A stretch of 64,000 nucleotides of DNA from Salinisphaera orenii subsp. orenii MK-B5 (GTDB lineage: Bacteria; Pseudomonadota; Gammaproteobacteria; Nevskiales; Salinisphaeraceae). The stretch covers positions 1 through 64,000 of the forward strand of contig NZ_AYKH01000041.1 of assembly GCF_003788635.1 (NCBI RefSeq). Reading direction: 5' to 3'. Every line of letters begins with the position of its first letter. Positions within the stretch are counted from its first letter, which is position 1. Under the pieces are notes generated by a model, which was not told the DNA's origin, made no database searches, and saw only the letters and a list, made by a program, of their open reading frames with translations. The translations under genes and the position numbers were made by a program. This document shows, one piece after another, positions 1-9,606 of this stretch.

Positions 1-338
1 CGGTGGCGCTCATTCCCGGCTCGTCGCGCGCGGGCATGACCATCCTCGGCGCGCGCGCCTTCGGTCTGACGCGGCCGGCCGCGGCCCGGCTGTCGTTCTT
101 CATGGCGATCCCCATCACGCTGGCCGCGATCGTGTTCGAAGTCGTGGTGATGCTCGGCAGTCCGATCGACGAAGCCTGGAGCCAGATGGGCGTCGCCGCG
201 GTGCTGGCCTGCGCGAGCGCCTTCGTGACCATCCATTTCTTCCTGCGCATGCTGCAGTCGATGGGCATGACCGTGTTCGTCGTCTATCGGGTGCTCCTCG
301 GCCTGCTGCTGTTCGCGCTTTTCGGCTGGTCCGGCTGA
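1..338 (+). CDS. uppP: Undecaprenyl-diphosphatase, C-terminal part
   Basis: This is the 3' part of UppP/BacA, an inner-membrane enzyme that dephosphorylates undecaprenyl diphosphate so the lipid carrier can be reused for peptidoglycan and O-antigen. The visible 111 residues begin at the family's conserved second motif (IPGSSRAGMTI) and continue through three hydrophobic segments to the C-terminus, ending in a short tail FGWSG. The start and the first catalytic motif lie left of the window. It is convergent with cca, with 194 bp between them in which I see no clear terminator. Identification is firm from the motif and membrane pattern. Confidence 0.93.
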   Translation, partial: VALIPGSSRAGMTILGARAFGLTRPAAARLSFFMAIPITLAAIVFEVVVMLGSPIDEAWSQMGVAAVLACASAFVTIHFFLRMLQSMGMTVFVVYRVLLGLLLFALFGWSG

Positions 339-532
339 CCGCGTCGACGCGCCGGCAGCGCCCGGCGTGGTTTGGGGCAGGGCCGAAGTCCTTCGGGCGT
401 TCGCCCGCCACTCGGGACGTCGCCTGTGTCGATACGGTCGCGACAGCCTGATCGGCGGCTGTGCGAAGCTGCAGCTGGTCTCGGCTTGATCGGCACGAGC
501 GCCGCCCGAATGCGGCGCGCCCGTCTCGCGTT

Positions 533-1771
533 CTAGGCGTCTCGGTCGAGGCGGTTCGACAGCGTCTCGGCGATCGCGGCGATGCGTTGCCGGCGCAGCG
601 CCTCGCCGATCTCGGGCCCGGCCAGGCCCTGGTCGGCCAGGGGCTTGGCGGTGATCGCGCGGGCGGCGGCAAAAGCCGCGCGGGCCCGATCGGCCTGGCC
701 GTAGGCGCGGCGCTCGAAACCCAGCCGGCCGCGAACGTCGGCCTCGCAGACGCGCAGCAGCGTCTCGAGGCGCTCGGGGCGCCGGAATGCATCGATGCCC
801 TCGAACAGCGCCAGCACGGTGGCCGGGCGCAGTTCGTACAGGCGATGCACATGGGTGTGCCAGCGTGCGGTCAGGCGGGCCGCGTCGCGCAGGGCCCGGG
901 GCACGCCCAGCCGTTTGCTGCAGGCCTGCGCCAGGGGAACGCCGGCCTCCTCGTGGCCGTGATGGCCCGGCAGCCGCGCGCGCGGCGTCGCGGCCTTGCC
1001 GTAGTCGTGACAGAGCGCGGCGTAGCGGGCATCGAGATCGGCCCCCGCGGCCGCCGCCTGAGCGAGCACGAGCAGGGTGTGGACGCCGGAGTCGATCTCC
1101 GGGTGGTGGCGTACCGGCTGGGGCACGCCGAACAGGGCGTCCAGCTCGGGAAACAGCCGCGCCAGCGCGCCGCATTCGCGCAGGAGATAGAAGAACAGCT
1201 GCGGTTCGGCGTGCATCAGCGCGCGTTCGGTCTCGGCCCAGACGCGTTCCGGCACCAGATGATCGACCTCGCCGTTGGCGACCAGGGTGCGCAGCAGTGA
1301 CATGGTCTCGTCGGCGACGGTGAAGCCCAGCGGCGCGAAGCGCGCGTAATAGCGCGCCAGTCGCAGCAGCCGCACCGGGTCCTCCACGAAGGCCGGGGAG
1401 ACGTGCCGCAGCACCCGGGCCTCCAGGTCCGCGCGGCCGCCGTGCGGGTCCACGATGCGGCCGTCCTCGGCCTGGGCGATCGCGTTGACGGTGAGATCGC
1501 GCCGCACCAGATCGTCCTCGATCGAGACCTCGGCGCCGGTGTGGAAGACAAAGCCGTGATAGCCGCGGCCGGATTTGCGTTCAGTGCGCGCCAGGGCGTG
1601 CTCTTCCCGTGTTTCGGGGTGCAGAAAGACCGGGAAGTCGCGCCCCACCGGGGTATAGCCGCGCGCGGTGAGCGCCTCCGGCGTGGCGCCGACGATCACC
1701 CAGTCGCGGTCGGTCACCGGCTGGCCGAGCAGGGCGTCGCGGACCGCGCCGCCCACGAGATAGCGCTGCAT
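533..1771 (-). CDS. cca: CCA-adding tRNA nucleotidyltransferase
   Basis: This enzyme adds or repairs the 3' CCA end of tRNAs using CTP and ATP. The 412 residues match the E. coli-type multifunctional Cca over full length: the N-terminal nucleotidyltransferase motif GGAVRDALLG near residue 8, the metal-binding DRDW at about 21-24, ERKSGRGY near 64, and a later HD phosphohydrolase motif (ALCHDYGKA). The length equals E. coli Cca (412 aa). The gene starts 2 bp after the slt stop codon and is the last gene of the minus-strand run, so it is probably cotranscribed with slt. Confidence 0.97.
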   Translation of the reverse strand: MQRYLVGGAVRDALLGQPVTDRDWVIVGATPEALTARGYTPVGRDFPVFLHPETREEHALARTERKSGRGYHGFVFHTGAEVSIEDDLVRRDLTVNAIAQAEDGRIVDPHGGRADLEARVLRHVSPAFVEDPVRLLRLARYYARFAPLGFTVADETMSLLRTLVANGEVDHLVPERVWAETERALMHAEPQLFFYLLRECGALARLFPELDALFGVPQPVRHHPEIDSGVHTLLVLAQAAAAGADLDARYAALCHDYGKAATPRARLPGHHGHEEAGVPLAQACSKRLGVPRALRDAARLTARWHTHVHRLYELRPATVLALFEGIDAFRRPERLETLLRVCEADVRGRLGFERRAYGQADRARAAFAAARAITAKPLADQGLAGPEIGEALRRQRIAAIAETLSNRLDRDA

Positions 1772-1773
1772 GG

Positions 1774-3696
1774 TCAGCCCTCGCCCGCCGTGTCGTCGTC
1801 GGCGTAGCGCGGCCGGATCGGATCGAGGCGCTCGGCCAGCGGCACGATCGACTCCGTCAGCCGCTGCTGGAAAACGGTCATGTGTGACATCGCGCGCTGC
1901 ACGTACTTGCGGGTCTCGGTGTAGGGGATGTTGGCGATCCAGATCGCCGGATCCATCGACTCTGCGGGCAGCCAGCGTGCGATCCGGTTGGGGCCGGCGT
2001 TGTAGCTGGCCGTGGCCAGGGCCAGATTGCCGTGCCAGCGATCGAGCATGTCGCGCAGATAGCGGGTGCCCAGCCGCGCGTTGGTGGCCGGATCGGTCAG
2101 CGCCGTGGTCGAGGGTGTGGGTTCGCCGTTCTGGCGGGCCACCAGGCGTGCCGTGCCGGGCATGAGCTGCATGAGCCCGATCGCCCCCGCCGGTGAGCGC
2201 ACCGCCGGCTGGAACAGCGACTCCGTACGGATGATGGCGTAGGCGTAGGCCGGATCGATGCCGGCGCGGTCGGCGGCTGTGGCCACCGCGTCGCGGAACG
2301 GCGTGGGGTAGCGGATGTCCAGGTCATCCCAGTAGTCGGCCTTGGCCAGCGTCGTGATCGCGCGTATGTGCCAGCCCCAGTCGTGGGCGACGCGCGCGGC
2401 CTGGCCGAGCGCCGCGCCATCGAGCCGGTCGACGAGCACATTCCACTCGCGGCCGGCCTGGTGATCCATGCCGAGCGCCCGCAGCTCCTCGGCCCGCGCC
2501 AGCGCCGGCTGTGCCCGCAGACGCGCCAGGGCGTCGGTGTCGGGCGCCAGCGGGCGCTCGTTGAGGCTGTAATCGAGGCCGAGCGCGTCCGCGGCGAGAT
2601 AGCCGTGATAGGAGCGTTCGCGAGCGAGCGCCTGGTAGCGCGCCCGCGCGGCTTCGTCATCGCCCGTCTCGGCCAGCGCGCGGGCCTGCCAGTAGCGCCA
2701 TTCCTCCTCGTCGGCGAGCTCCGGTGGCAGGTCGTGGATGGCCTCGATGACCAGCGGCCAGCGCTGCTGATAGATCGCCGCCCGGATCTCCCAGCCCAGT
2801 TCATGGGCGTCCATGCGCGCGTGGTCGAGCCGGGCGAACCAGGCCAGGGCCTCGGATTCGTGGTTCTGTGCATAGAGCAGAGCGAGATAGCGCTTCATCT
2901 CGTACTGCTGGGCCGCGTCCGGGTTCAGGCGTTCGACGAGCCGGGGGTAGAGATCGGTGGCTGCGTCGAGATCGCGCAGGGCGAGCCGCTTGAAGACGTA
3001 GACGGCGACGTCGGTGTCGAGCGGGCCGGCGCTGGCGAGCCGCTCCGGGTTCTGGGCGACGTCGAGCCAGCGATCGGTGCGCGCGGCGCGGTCCTCAGGT
3101 AACTTGCGGCCCAGATAGCGGACCAGGCCGAAGTGACCTTCGAGCAGGGCCAGCCGCGCGCGCAACAGGATTTCGTCCGCGCTCAGCCGGCCGCTGTCCT
3201 CCAGCCAGGCGAAGACTGGATCGCAGGCGTCCGGCTGGCTGTGCCCCACGCGCCAGAGTTCCAGCGCCTCGGTGGCCGGTTCACCGCCGCGTGCAATGCG
3301 CGCGTGCACTGCGCGGCAGCGGTTGGCGGTGCCGTCTGCGTCGGTGTCCACGGCGGCCAGCAGCGTGTCCCAGCGCTCGCGCCGCGTCAGGCTGGCCAGC
3401 CAGCGGCCGCGCAGCGCGCGTGCCGGTGGCAGGTCGGGATGCGCGGTGACGAAGGCGTCGATGCGCCGGTCGAGCGCGGCGCTGGCGTCGGTTCGCAGGC
3501 GATGACTCAGATCCGCCGCGGTGAGATAGTCGTGAAGCGGGTAGTTCTCCAACTGACGCCGTGCGGCCGGCGTTTCATCGAGCCGGCCCTGCTCGGCCGC
3601 GGCCAGCGTGTCCAGAAAAAGCGACCGCTGGGCCGGGGTGGTCGCGGCCGCGGTGCCGGCGAGTCCGACGAGTGCGGCGATCAACAGCACGCGCAT
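1774..3696 (-). CDS. slt: Soluble lytic murein transglycosylase
   Basis: Periplasmic lytic transglycosylase of the Slt70 family, which cleaves the MurNAc-GlcNAc bond of peptidoglycan to form 1,6-anhydromuropeptides. The ATG at 3696 gives 640 residues (E. coli Slt70 is 645) with a signal peptide MRVLLIAALVGLAGTAAA. An in-frame GTG at 3720 would add eight residues but has no visible ribosome site. Most of the protein is the alpha-helical superhelical U/L region. The C-terminal SLT domain carries IIRTES, whose Glu (residue 492 from this start) is the predicted catalytic acid, followed by GLMQLMPGTA and ATASYNAG. It lies between oxyR and cca. Confidence 0.95.
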   Translation of the reverse strand: MRVLLIAALVGLAGTAAATTPAQRSLFLDTLAAAEQGRLDETPAARRQLENYPLHDYLTAADLSHRLRTDASAALDRRIDAFVTAHPDLPPARALRGRWLASLTRRERWDTLLAAVDTDADGTANRCRAVHARIARGGEPATEALELWRVGHSQPDACDPVFAWLEDSGRLSADEILLRARLALLEGHFGLVRYLGRKLPEDRAARTDRWLDVAQNPERLASAGPLDTDVAVYVFKRLALRDLDAATDLYPRLVERLNPDAAQQYEMKRYLALLYAQNHESEALAWFARLDHARMDAHELGWEIRAAIYQQRWPLVIEAIHDLPPELADEEEWRYWQARALAETGDDEAARARYQALARERSYHGYLAADALGLDYSLNERPLAPDTDALARLRAQPALARAEELRALGMDHQAGREWNVLVDRLDGAALGQAARVAHDWGWHIRAITTLAKADYWDDLDIRYPTPFRDAVATAADRAGIDPAYAYAIIRTESLFQPAVRSPAGAIGLMQLMPGTARLVARQNGEPTPSTTALTDPATNARLGTRYLRDMLDRWHGNLALATASYNAGPNRIARWLPAESMDPAIWIANIPYTETRKYVQRAMSHMTVFQQRLTESIVPLAERLDPIRPRYADDDTAGEG

Positions 3697-3770
3697 GGCT
3701 ATCCAGGAGTTGCGGATCACGGCAGCCGAGTGTAACCCAGCGTGCGGGGCCGTCGGCCCTCGGTCCCGAT

Positions 3771-4736
3771 TCAGCCCTCGAGCGCGATCTCGTCCTCAAG
3801 ATTGCTCGCGGTGGCATCGGTCAGCAGCCGCACACCGCCGGGCTCGCAGCGCATGACCGCCTCCCGGAGCGCCGTGATCGCGCGGGGCCGCGGAAAGCTC
3901 TTGCGCCAGGCCACCGCGATGCGCCGCGTGGGTGATTCGCCCGCGAAGGGGCGGGTCTCCAGCAGGCGCGATTCCTCGGACAGTCCCGGGATCGACGAGC
4001 GTGGCAGCACGGTGATGCCGAGCCCGCTGGCCACCATGTGGCGGATGGTCTCCAGACTCGAGCCGGCCTGGGTCTGGCGGTCGCGTTCGGCGTCCCGGCA
4101 TTCGGCGCAGATATCCAGCACCTGATCGCGGAAGCAGTGGCCCGGGCCCAGCAGCAGCAGATCCTCGCCGGCCAGGTCGTTGGCGTCGATCTCGTCGCGC
4201 GCGGTCCAGGGATGGTTCTGCGGCATGACCACGACGAAGCTCTCGTCGTAGAGCGCCCACGTCGACAGCCCCGGCACGTCGTAGGGCATGGCCACGATGA
4301 CGGCGTCGAGTTCGTTGTTGCGCAGCTGCTGGGTGAGGGTGCCGGTGAAGTTCTCCTCGATCACCAGCGGCATGTCCGGGGTCGCCTCTCGCAGTCTGGG
4401 GATCAGATGCGGCAGCAGATAGGGCCCCACGGTGTAGATCACGCCCAGACGCAGGGGGCCCTTGAGTTCGTCGCGGCCCTGTTCGGCGACCGCTTCCAGC
4501 GAACTGACCTCGCCGAGCACCCGGTAGGCCTGCTCGATGATGCGTCGGCCGATGGGGGTGACCCGGGCCTCGCCGCGGCTACGCTCGAACACGGTCACGC
4601 CGAGTTCGCTTTCCAGCTTCTTGACCGCCACCGACAGCGTGGGCTGGCTCACGAACGCCCGCCGCGCGGCGCGTCCGAAATGGCGCTCCTTGTCGAGCGC
4701 GATGAGATAGCGCAGTTCGGTCAGGGTGATGTGCAT
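3771..4736 (-). CDS. oxyR: OxyR-type peroxide-sensing LysR regulator
   Basis: LysR-family transcription factor of 321 residues with an N-terminal winged helix-turn-helix (residues 1-60; AARRAFVSQPTLSVAVKKLE) and a substrate-like regulatory domain. The peroxide-sensing region GHCFRDQVLDIC places Cys201 and Cys210 nine residues apart, the spacing of the E. coli C199-C208 redox pair; an extra Cys213 follows. These make OxyR a far better call than a generic LysR. It starts 4 bp after the hemF stop and is followed by slt, so transcription from the hemF side probably reaches it. Most OxyR genes sit next to a peroxidase gene; none is visible here. Confidence 0.93.
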   Translation of the reverse strand: MHITLTELRYLIALDKERHFGRAARRAFVSQPTLSVAVKKLESELGVTVFERSRGEARVTPIGRRIIEQAYRVLGEVSSLEAVAEQGRDELKGPLRLGVIYTVGPYLLPHLIPRLREATPDMPLVIEENFTGTLTQQLRNNELDAVIVAMPYDVPGLSTWALYDESFVVVMPQNHPWTARDEIDANDLAGEDLLLLGPGHCFRDQVLDICAECRDAERDRQTQAGSSLETIRHMVASGLGITVLPRSSIPGLSEESRLLETRPFAGESPTRRIAVAWRKSFPRPRAITALREAVMRCEPGGVRLLTDATASNLEDEIALEG

Positions 4737-4740
4737 GAGG

Positions 4741-5658
4741 CTAGGATAGCCAGTCCTGCGGCTTCAGATAGGTGTCGTAGAGTGCCGCCTCCGGGCTGCC
4801 CGGCTCCGGCGTGAAGCCATACTGCCACGCCGCCAGCGGCGGCATCGACATGAGGATGGATTCGGTGCGCCCGCGCGACTGCAGGCCGAACAGCGTGCCG
4901 CGGTCGTAGACGAGGTTGAACTCGACGTAGCGCCCGCGCCGGTAGAGCTGGAAGTCGCGCTCGCGCTGGCCGTAGTCGGTCTCGCGCCGCCGCGCGACGA
5001 TCGGGGTGTAGGCGTCGATGAAGGCCTGGCCGACCGAGCGCACGAAGGCGAAGCTGTCGTCGAAGCCCAGCTCGTCGAAGTCGTCGAAAAACAGGCCGCC
5101 GATGCCGCGGTTCTCGTCGCGGTGCGGCAGATGGAAATATTCGTCGCACCAGGCCTTGAAGCGCGGATACAGGTCGTCGCCGAAGGGCGCGCAGGCGTCT
5201 CGGGCCGCCCGGTGCCAGGCCACGGCGTCCTCGCGCACCGGATAGTAGGGCGTCAGGTCGAAGCCGCCGCCGAACCACCAGACCGGCGGCTCGCCGGCCT
5301 TTTCGGCGATGAAGAAGCGCACGTTGGCGTGGGCGGTCGGTACATGCGGATTGCGCGGATGGGCGACCACGGACACGCCGCTGGCGATGAACGAGCGACC
5401 GGCCAGTTCCGGACGACGCGCCGAGGCCGAGGCCGGCAGGTCGTCACCGGTCACGCGCGAGAAGTTGACCCCGGCGCGCTCGAAGGTGTCGCCGTCGGCC
5501 AGCACGCGGGTGTCACCGCCGCCGCCCGCCGGCCGCTGCCAGGCGTCGACGTGGAAGTCCCGGTCGGGTTCGAAGATCTTCAGACGCTCGCAGATGTGGT
5601 CCTGCAGGGTGTTGAACCAGGCGATGACGGCTTCGGTATCGGCGGCCTCCGTGCCCAC
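4741..5658 (-). CDS. hemF: Coproporphyrinogen III oxidase, aerobic
   Basis: Oxygen-dependent coproporphyrinogen III oxidase, which decarboxylates coproporphyrinogen III to protoporphyrinogen IX in haem synthesis. I chose the GTG at 5658 (305 aa; E. coli HemF is 299), one base after the tsaC stop codon and preceded by a G-rich stretch; a longer in-frame reading exists but lies wholly inside tsaC. Conserved family blocks are present: [47 protein letters not shown] and [10 protein letters not shown]. It lies between tsaC and oxyR, and hemF is a known OxyR target in E. coli, so the adjacency may matter for regulation. Confidence 0.96.
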   Translation of the reverse strand: MGTEAADTEAVIAWFNTLQDHICERLKIFEPDRDFHVDAWQRPAGGGGDTRVLADGDTFERAGVNFSRVTGDDLPASASARRPELAGRSFIASGVSVVAHPRNPHVPTAHANVRFFIAEKAGEPPVWWFGGGFDLTPYYPVREDAVAWHRAARDACAPFGDDLYPRFKAWCDEYFHLPHRDENRGIGGLFFDDFDELGFDDSFAFVRSVGQAFIDAYTPIVARRRETDYGQRERDFQLYRRGRYVEFNLVYDRGTLFGLQSRGRTESILMSMPPLAAWQYGFTPEPGSPEAALYDTYLKPQDWLS

Positions 5659-5659
5659 G

Positions 5660-6247
5660 TCAGCCCCGGATCGTGGTGTCGTCGAGCGCATGCCGGATCG
5701 TGCTCGGCACGCCCGGCCGATCGCAGACGCCGCCGGCGACGCAATCGATGCCGTCTCCGAACAGCGCCCGCGCGCGCCAGGCGCTGCGGACCGGCGGCCG
5801 CCCGCTGACGTTGGCGCTGGTCGATACCAGGGCACTGCCGAGTGTGGCTGCAAGTGCCGCGGTCTCCGGATGGGCGGTCTGACGCAGCGCGATGGTGTCG
5901 TGGGCGCCGGTGAGCCACCACGGCGCGGTGTCCCGCGCTGGCAGCAGCCAGGTCGTCGGCCCCGGCCAGCTCGCGTGGGCGCGCTGCCAGGCCGCTTGCG
6001 CGTCCGGGTCGACGAACGGTGCCAGGGCGTCGGCGCTGTGCGCGACCACGATCAGGCCTCGGGCCGCGTCGCGTCGCTTCAGCGCGAGGATGCGCATCAC
6101 CGCGTCGAGATCGAAGGCGTCGCAGGCCAGGCCCCAGACCCCCTCGGTGGCGTGGGCGACCACGCCGCCGGCGCGCAGAACGCGCGCAGCGTGGCGCAGG
6201 CGATGCGGGCTGATACGACAGGCGCGTTCGACAGGGCTCTGTGACAT
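5660..6247 (-). CDS. tsaC: L-threonylcarbamoyladenylate synthase
   Basis: TsaC (YrdC/Sua5 family) makes threonylcarbamoyl-AMP from threonine, bicarbonate and ATP, the first step of the t6A37 modification of ANN-decoding tRNAs. The 195 residues show the family pattern: [18 protein letters not shown] near the N-terminus, [15 protein letters not shown] with the substrate-binding K/R pair, and [13 protein letters not shown]. It has the short TsaC form without the extra Sua5 domain. It is tightly followed by hemF, an arrangement also seen near dprA in Pseudomonas. Confidence 0.94.
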   Translation of the reverse strand: MSQSPVERACRISPHRLRHAARVLRAGGVVAHATEGVWGLACDAFDLDAVMRILALKRRDAARGLIVVAHSADALAPFVDPDAQAAWQRAHASWPGPTTWLLPARDTAPWWLTGAHDTIALRQTAHPETAALAATLGSALVSTSANVSGRPPVRSAWRARALFGDGIDCVAGGVCDRPGVPSTIRHALDDTTIRG

Positions 6248-6301
6248 GGCGGATTGGTTCGCTGCGGACGAGACGGCGTCGACGCGGGCCGCGACCGGGC
6301 C

Positions 6302-8965
6302 CTACGACTTGCGGCGCGAGCCGCCGCCGGCCTTGCCGCTATCGCCGTCCTTGCCCGCCGCCTTCGATTTCGCGGGGGTCGTCTTGGCTGAGCCACCCTT
6401 GGTCGAACCGGTGGCCTTGGTCTTCGTGCCGCCGGACTTGCCGGTGCCCGACTTCGCGGCCTTGCTCGGAGCGCCGTCGGTCTTTGTGCCCTTGGCCTTC
6501 GAGCTCGTGGTCTTCGAAGCAGTGGTCTTTGAACCCGAGGCCTTGGCGGTACGGCCGTCGCCGGCGGCGCTCTTCTTGGCGCCGGCGGTCTTGGCCGAGC
6601 CCTTGCGGCCGCGCTTTTTCTTTTCGGGCGCCTTGGCGATGATCTCCTGGCACTGCTCGAGGGTGAGGTCCGCCGGCTCCTGGTCCTTGGGCACGCTGGC
6701 GTTCTTCTTGCCGTCGGTGATGTAGGGGCCGAACGGGCCGTGCTGCACCTTGATACCGGCGTCCTCGAAGTGCTTGATCAGCTTCTTGGCGTCGGCCTCC
6801 TTCTTCTCGGCGATGACTTCCAGCGCCCGCTCCTTGGAGATCGTGTAGGGGTCGTCCTCCTTGAGCGAGGCGAAGGTCTTGCCGAAACGCACGTACGGGC
6901 CGAAGCGGCCGATGTTGACCTGGATCTCCTCGCCCTCGGGCGTCTCGCCCAGATCGCGCGGCAGGTTGAACAGATACAGCGCCTCGTCGAGGGTGATCTT
7001 GTCCATGTCCTGGCCCTTGCGCAGGCCGGCGAACTTAGGCTTTTCCTCGTCGTCCTTGGAACCGATCTGCACGAACGGTCCGAAGCGGCCGATGCGCACG
7101 ATCACCGGCTTGCCGGATTCCGGATCGGTGCCCAGCTCGCGGGCCTGGGCGACTTCCTCGCGCGAGAGATCCTGCTTCGACTCGATCTGGTCGGAGAAGC
7201 GGTCCCAGAATTCGCGCAGCAGCGGCTGCCACTGCTCCTCGCCGCGCGAGACGGCGTCGAGCCGGTCCTCGAGATTCGCGGTGAAGGCGTAGTCGACGTA
7301 GCGCGTGAAGTGGTCGGTCAGGAACTTGTTGACGATCTTGCCCAGCGGCGTGGGCATGAACGCCTTGCCGTCCATCTCGACGTATTCGCGGTCCTGCAGC
7401 GTCGAGATGATCGAGGCATAGGTCGACGGCCGGCCGATGTCGTATTCCTCGAGCGTTTTCACCAGCGCGGCCTCGGTGAAGCGCGGCGGCGGCTCGGTGA
7501 AGTGCTGGGTCGGCACGATCTCGACCAGCGAGAGCCGCTCGTTCTCCTCGAGCGGCGGCAGGCGCTTGTCGCCGTCGTCGTCTTCCTTGTCGTCGTCCTT
7601 GCCTTCCTTGTAGACGGCCAGAAAGCCGGCTTCGCGCAGGGTCCGGCCGCTGGCGCGGAACAGGTGCCGGTCGTCGTCGCCGGCGGCGAGATCGGCGGAG
7701 ACGGTGTCAAACAGCGCGTGCATCATCTGGCTGGCGACCGTGCGCTGCCAGATCAGCTCGTAGAGCCGGAACTGGTCCGAGGCCAGATACTGCTTGATCT
7801 CGGCCGGCACCCGGGCGCTCGCCGTCGGCCGGATGGCCTCGTGCGCCTCCTGGGCGTTCTTGGACTTGGTCCGGAACGTGCGCGGTGCGTCCGGCAGGTT
7901 CTTGTCGCCGTAGCGATCGGCGATCAGCTGACGCAGCTCGGCCACGGCGTCGTTGGCCAGGTTGACCGAGTCGGTCCGCATGTAGGTGATCAGGCCGGTC
8001 TCGTCGCCGTCGCCCAGCCGTACGCCCTCGTAAAGGCTCTGGGCGGTGCGCATGGTGCGCTTGGCGGTGAAGCCGAGCTTGCGCGCGGCCTCCTGCTGCA
8101 GCGTGGAGGTGATGAACGGCGGCGCCGGATTGCGCTTGCGCTGCTTGCGCTCGACCTTGGCCACGCGCAGTTCGCCGCCGGCCGAGCGCAGGGCGGGCGC
8201 GTCGGCGCTTTCCTGGCTGTCCTCGGTCAGCTGACCGCCGGCGGCAGCCGTCAGCGTGGTGAGCGCGTCCCGGGCGCTGCCGTGATTGTTGACCGTGAAC
8301 TGCTCGACCTTCTCGCCGTCGAGCTGCGACAGCCGCGCGCCGAACGGCGTGCCGTCCTTCTCGACGCTGGCCTCGATCTTCCAGTATTCCTCCGGAACGA
8401 AGGCCTCGATCTCGGCGTCACGTTCGCAGATCAGGCGCAGGGCCGGCGACTGCACGCGGCCGGCGGACAGCCCGCGCTGGACCTTCTTCCACAACAGCGG
8501 CGAGAGGTTGAAGCCGACCAGATAATCCAGCGCCCGGCGCGCCTGCTGGGCGTTGACCAGATCGCTGGAGATGTCGCGCGGATTCTCGACGGCGTGCGCC
8601 ACGGCCCGCTTGGTGATCTCGTGGAAGACCACCCGGGCGACGTGCTTGTCCTCGAGCAGGCCGCGTTCGCGCAGCAGCTCGAGCAGATGCCAGGCGATGG
8701 CCTCACCCTCGCGGTCCGGGTCGGTCGCGAGCAGCAGCGCGTCGGATTTCTTGAGGCTGCGCGCGATCTTGTCGACCTGCTTGGCGTTGCGGTCGATGAC
8801 GTCGTAGCGCATCGCGAAGTCGTGCTCGGTGTCGACCGCGCCTTCCTTGGGGATCAGATCGCGGACATGGCCGTACGAGGCCAGGACTTCGTAGTCCTTG
8901 CCGAGATACTTCTCAATCGTCCGGGCCTTGGCCGGCGATTCCACGATGACGAGGTTGCGGCTCAT
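6302..8965 (-). CDS. topA: DNA topoisomerase I (type IA)
   Basis: Relaxes negatively supercoiled DNA. I start at the ATG at 8965 (887 aa), which gives the usual N-terminus MSRNLVIVESPAKARTIEKY of the TOPRIM domain; an upstream in-frame start adds 21 unlikely residues. DPDREGEAIAWHL is the TOPRIM acidic motif, and ITYMRTDS contains the predicted active-site Tyr328. The C-terminal third has repeated blocks of the form GRFGPFVQ / GRFGPYVRFG / HGPFGPYITDG instead of the four-Cys zinc fingers of E. coli TopA, and ends in about 110 residues of Lys/Ala/Gly/Ser/Thr low complexity, probably a DNA-binding tail. It lies between smg and tsaC. Confidence 0.96.
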   Translation of the reverse strand: MSRNLVIVESPAKARTIEKYLGKDYEVLASYGHVRDLIPKEGAVDTEHDFAMRYDVIDRNAKQVDKIARSLKKSDALLLATDPDREGEAIAWHLLELLRERGLLEDKHVARVVFHEITKRAVAHAVENPRDISSDLVNAQQARRALDYLVGFNLSPLLWKKVQRGLSAGRVQSPALRLICERDAEIEAFVPEEYWKIEASVEKDGTPFGARLSQLDGEKVEQFTVNNHGSARDALTTLTAAAGGQLTEDSQESADAPALRSAGGELRVAKVERKQRKRNPAPPFITSTLQQEAARKLGFTAKRTMRTAQSLYEGVRLGDGDETGLITYMRTDSVNLANDAVAELRQLIADRYGDKNLPDAPRTFRTKSKNAQEAHEAIRPTASARVPAEIKQYLASDQFRLYELIWQRTVASQMMHALFDTVSADLAAGDDDRHLFRASGRTLREAGFLAVYKEGKDDDKEDDDGDKRLPPLEENERLSLVEIVPTQHFTEPPPRFTEAALVKTLEEYDIGRPSTYASIISTLQDREYVEMDGKAFMPTPLGKIVNKFLTDHFTRYVDYAFTANLEDRLDAVSRGEEQWQPLLREFWDRFSDQIESKQDLSREEVAQARELGTDPESGKPVIVRIGRFGPFVQIGSKDDEEKPKFAGLRKGQDMDKITLDEALYLFNLPRDLGETPEGEEIQVNIGRFGPYVRFGKTFASLKEDDPYTISKERALEVIAEKKEADAKKLIKHFEDAGIKVQHGPFGPYITDGKKNASVPKDQEPADLTLEQCQEIIAKAPEKKKRGRKGSAKTAGAKKSAAGDGRTAKASGSKTTASKTTSSKAKGTKTDGAPSKAAKSGTGKSGGTKTKATGSTKGGSAKTTPAKSKAAGKDGDSGKAGGGSRRKS

Positions 8966-9102
8966 CGAATCACGCTGATGTCGGAGTCGGGATGGCTGCG
9001 GGAGGCAGAGCGCGTCGCAGGCTAGCACAGCCTTTGAAGCATGCGCGAGCGCGCCGCGTCAAGGAACGACGCGGCATGCCGGCGCCGGCCCGCGGCCGCG
9101 GT

Positions 9103-9573
9103 TCAGTGGCTGGCGCCGGGCGATTCGGCGTGAATCAACGATTCCATATGGGCATAGGCCTGATCCTCGCCACCCGAGGACAGCACCATCATGACCACCC
9201 ATTTGAGCTGCTCGATCTCGGCGCCCTCGGACTCGTCCTCCGCAAGCGCCATCAGCCGGTCGATCACGATCTCGCGCGCCGTGGCCGAAAGGACGCCGCA
9301 CTGTTCCAGACGCGCGATGTAGCCGCGGCACTCGGCGTCGAGTACGCGGGTCTCGTGCTCGGCGTAGACCCGGATCGCGTCCGCGCTCGGGCTCAGCGCC
9401 AGCGCCTGGCCCTCCGGCTGGGTGGCGCGTATCCAGGCGAAGGCGTCGTCGATCTCGTCGGGGAAGAAGCCTGCATCGCCGAGATCGTCGCGGACGTTGG
9501 CCGCGTGCTCGGCTTCGGTGAGCGAGAAGTTCTCGAACAGATAGAGCAGGACATCGAGCAGGTTTTCGTTCAT
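9103..9573 (-). CDS. smg: Smg family protein (DUF494)
   Basis: A 156-residue acidic protein matching the Smg/DUF494 family: it starts MNENLLDVLLYLFENF and contains the conserved region EIEQLKWVVMMVL near the C-terminus. The family has no established biochemical role, but it is typically encoded between dprA and topA in Gammaproteobacteria, as here. It starts 33 bp after dprA and is followed by 137 bp before topA, in which I see no clear terminator. Confidence 0.9.
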   Translation of the reverse strand: MNENLLDVLLYLFENFSLTEAEHAANVRDDLGDAGFFPDEIDDAFAWIRATQPEGQALALSPSADAIRVYAEHETRVLDAECRGYIARLEQCGVLSATAREIVIDRLMALAEDESEGAEIEQLKWVVMMVLSSGGEDQAYAHMESLIHAESPGASH

Positions 9574-9606
9574 ACGCGCGAATCCGTTGCCAGAATGTCG
9601 GTCGAG

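Noticed and set aside
6740-9025. A 761-residue open frame on the plus strand across topA
   Set aside because: It is the antisense shadow of topA in GC-rich sequence; the minus-strand protein has all TopA motifs and the plus-strand translation has none.
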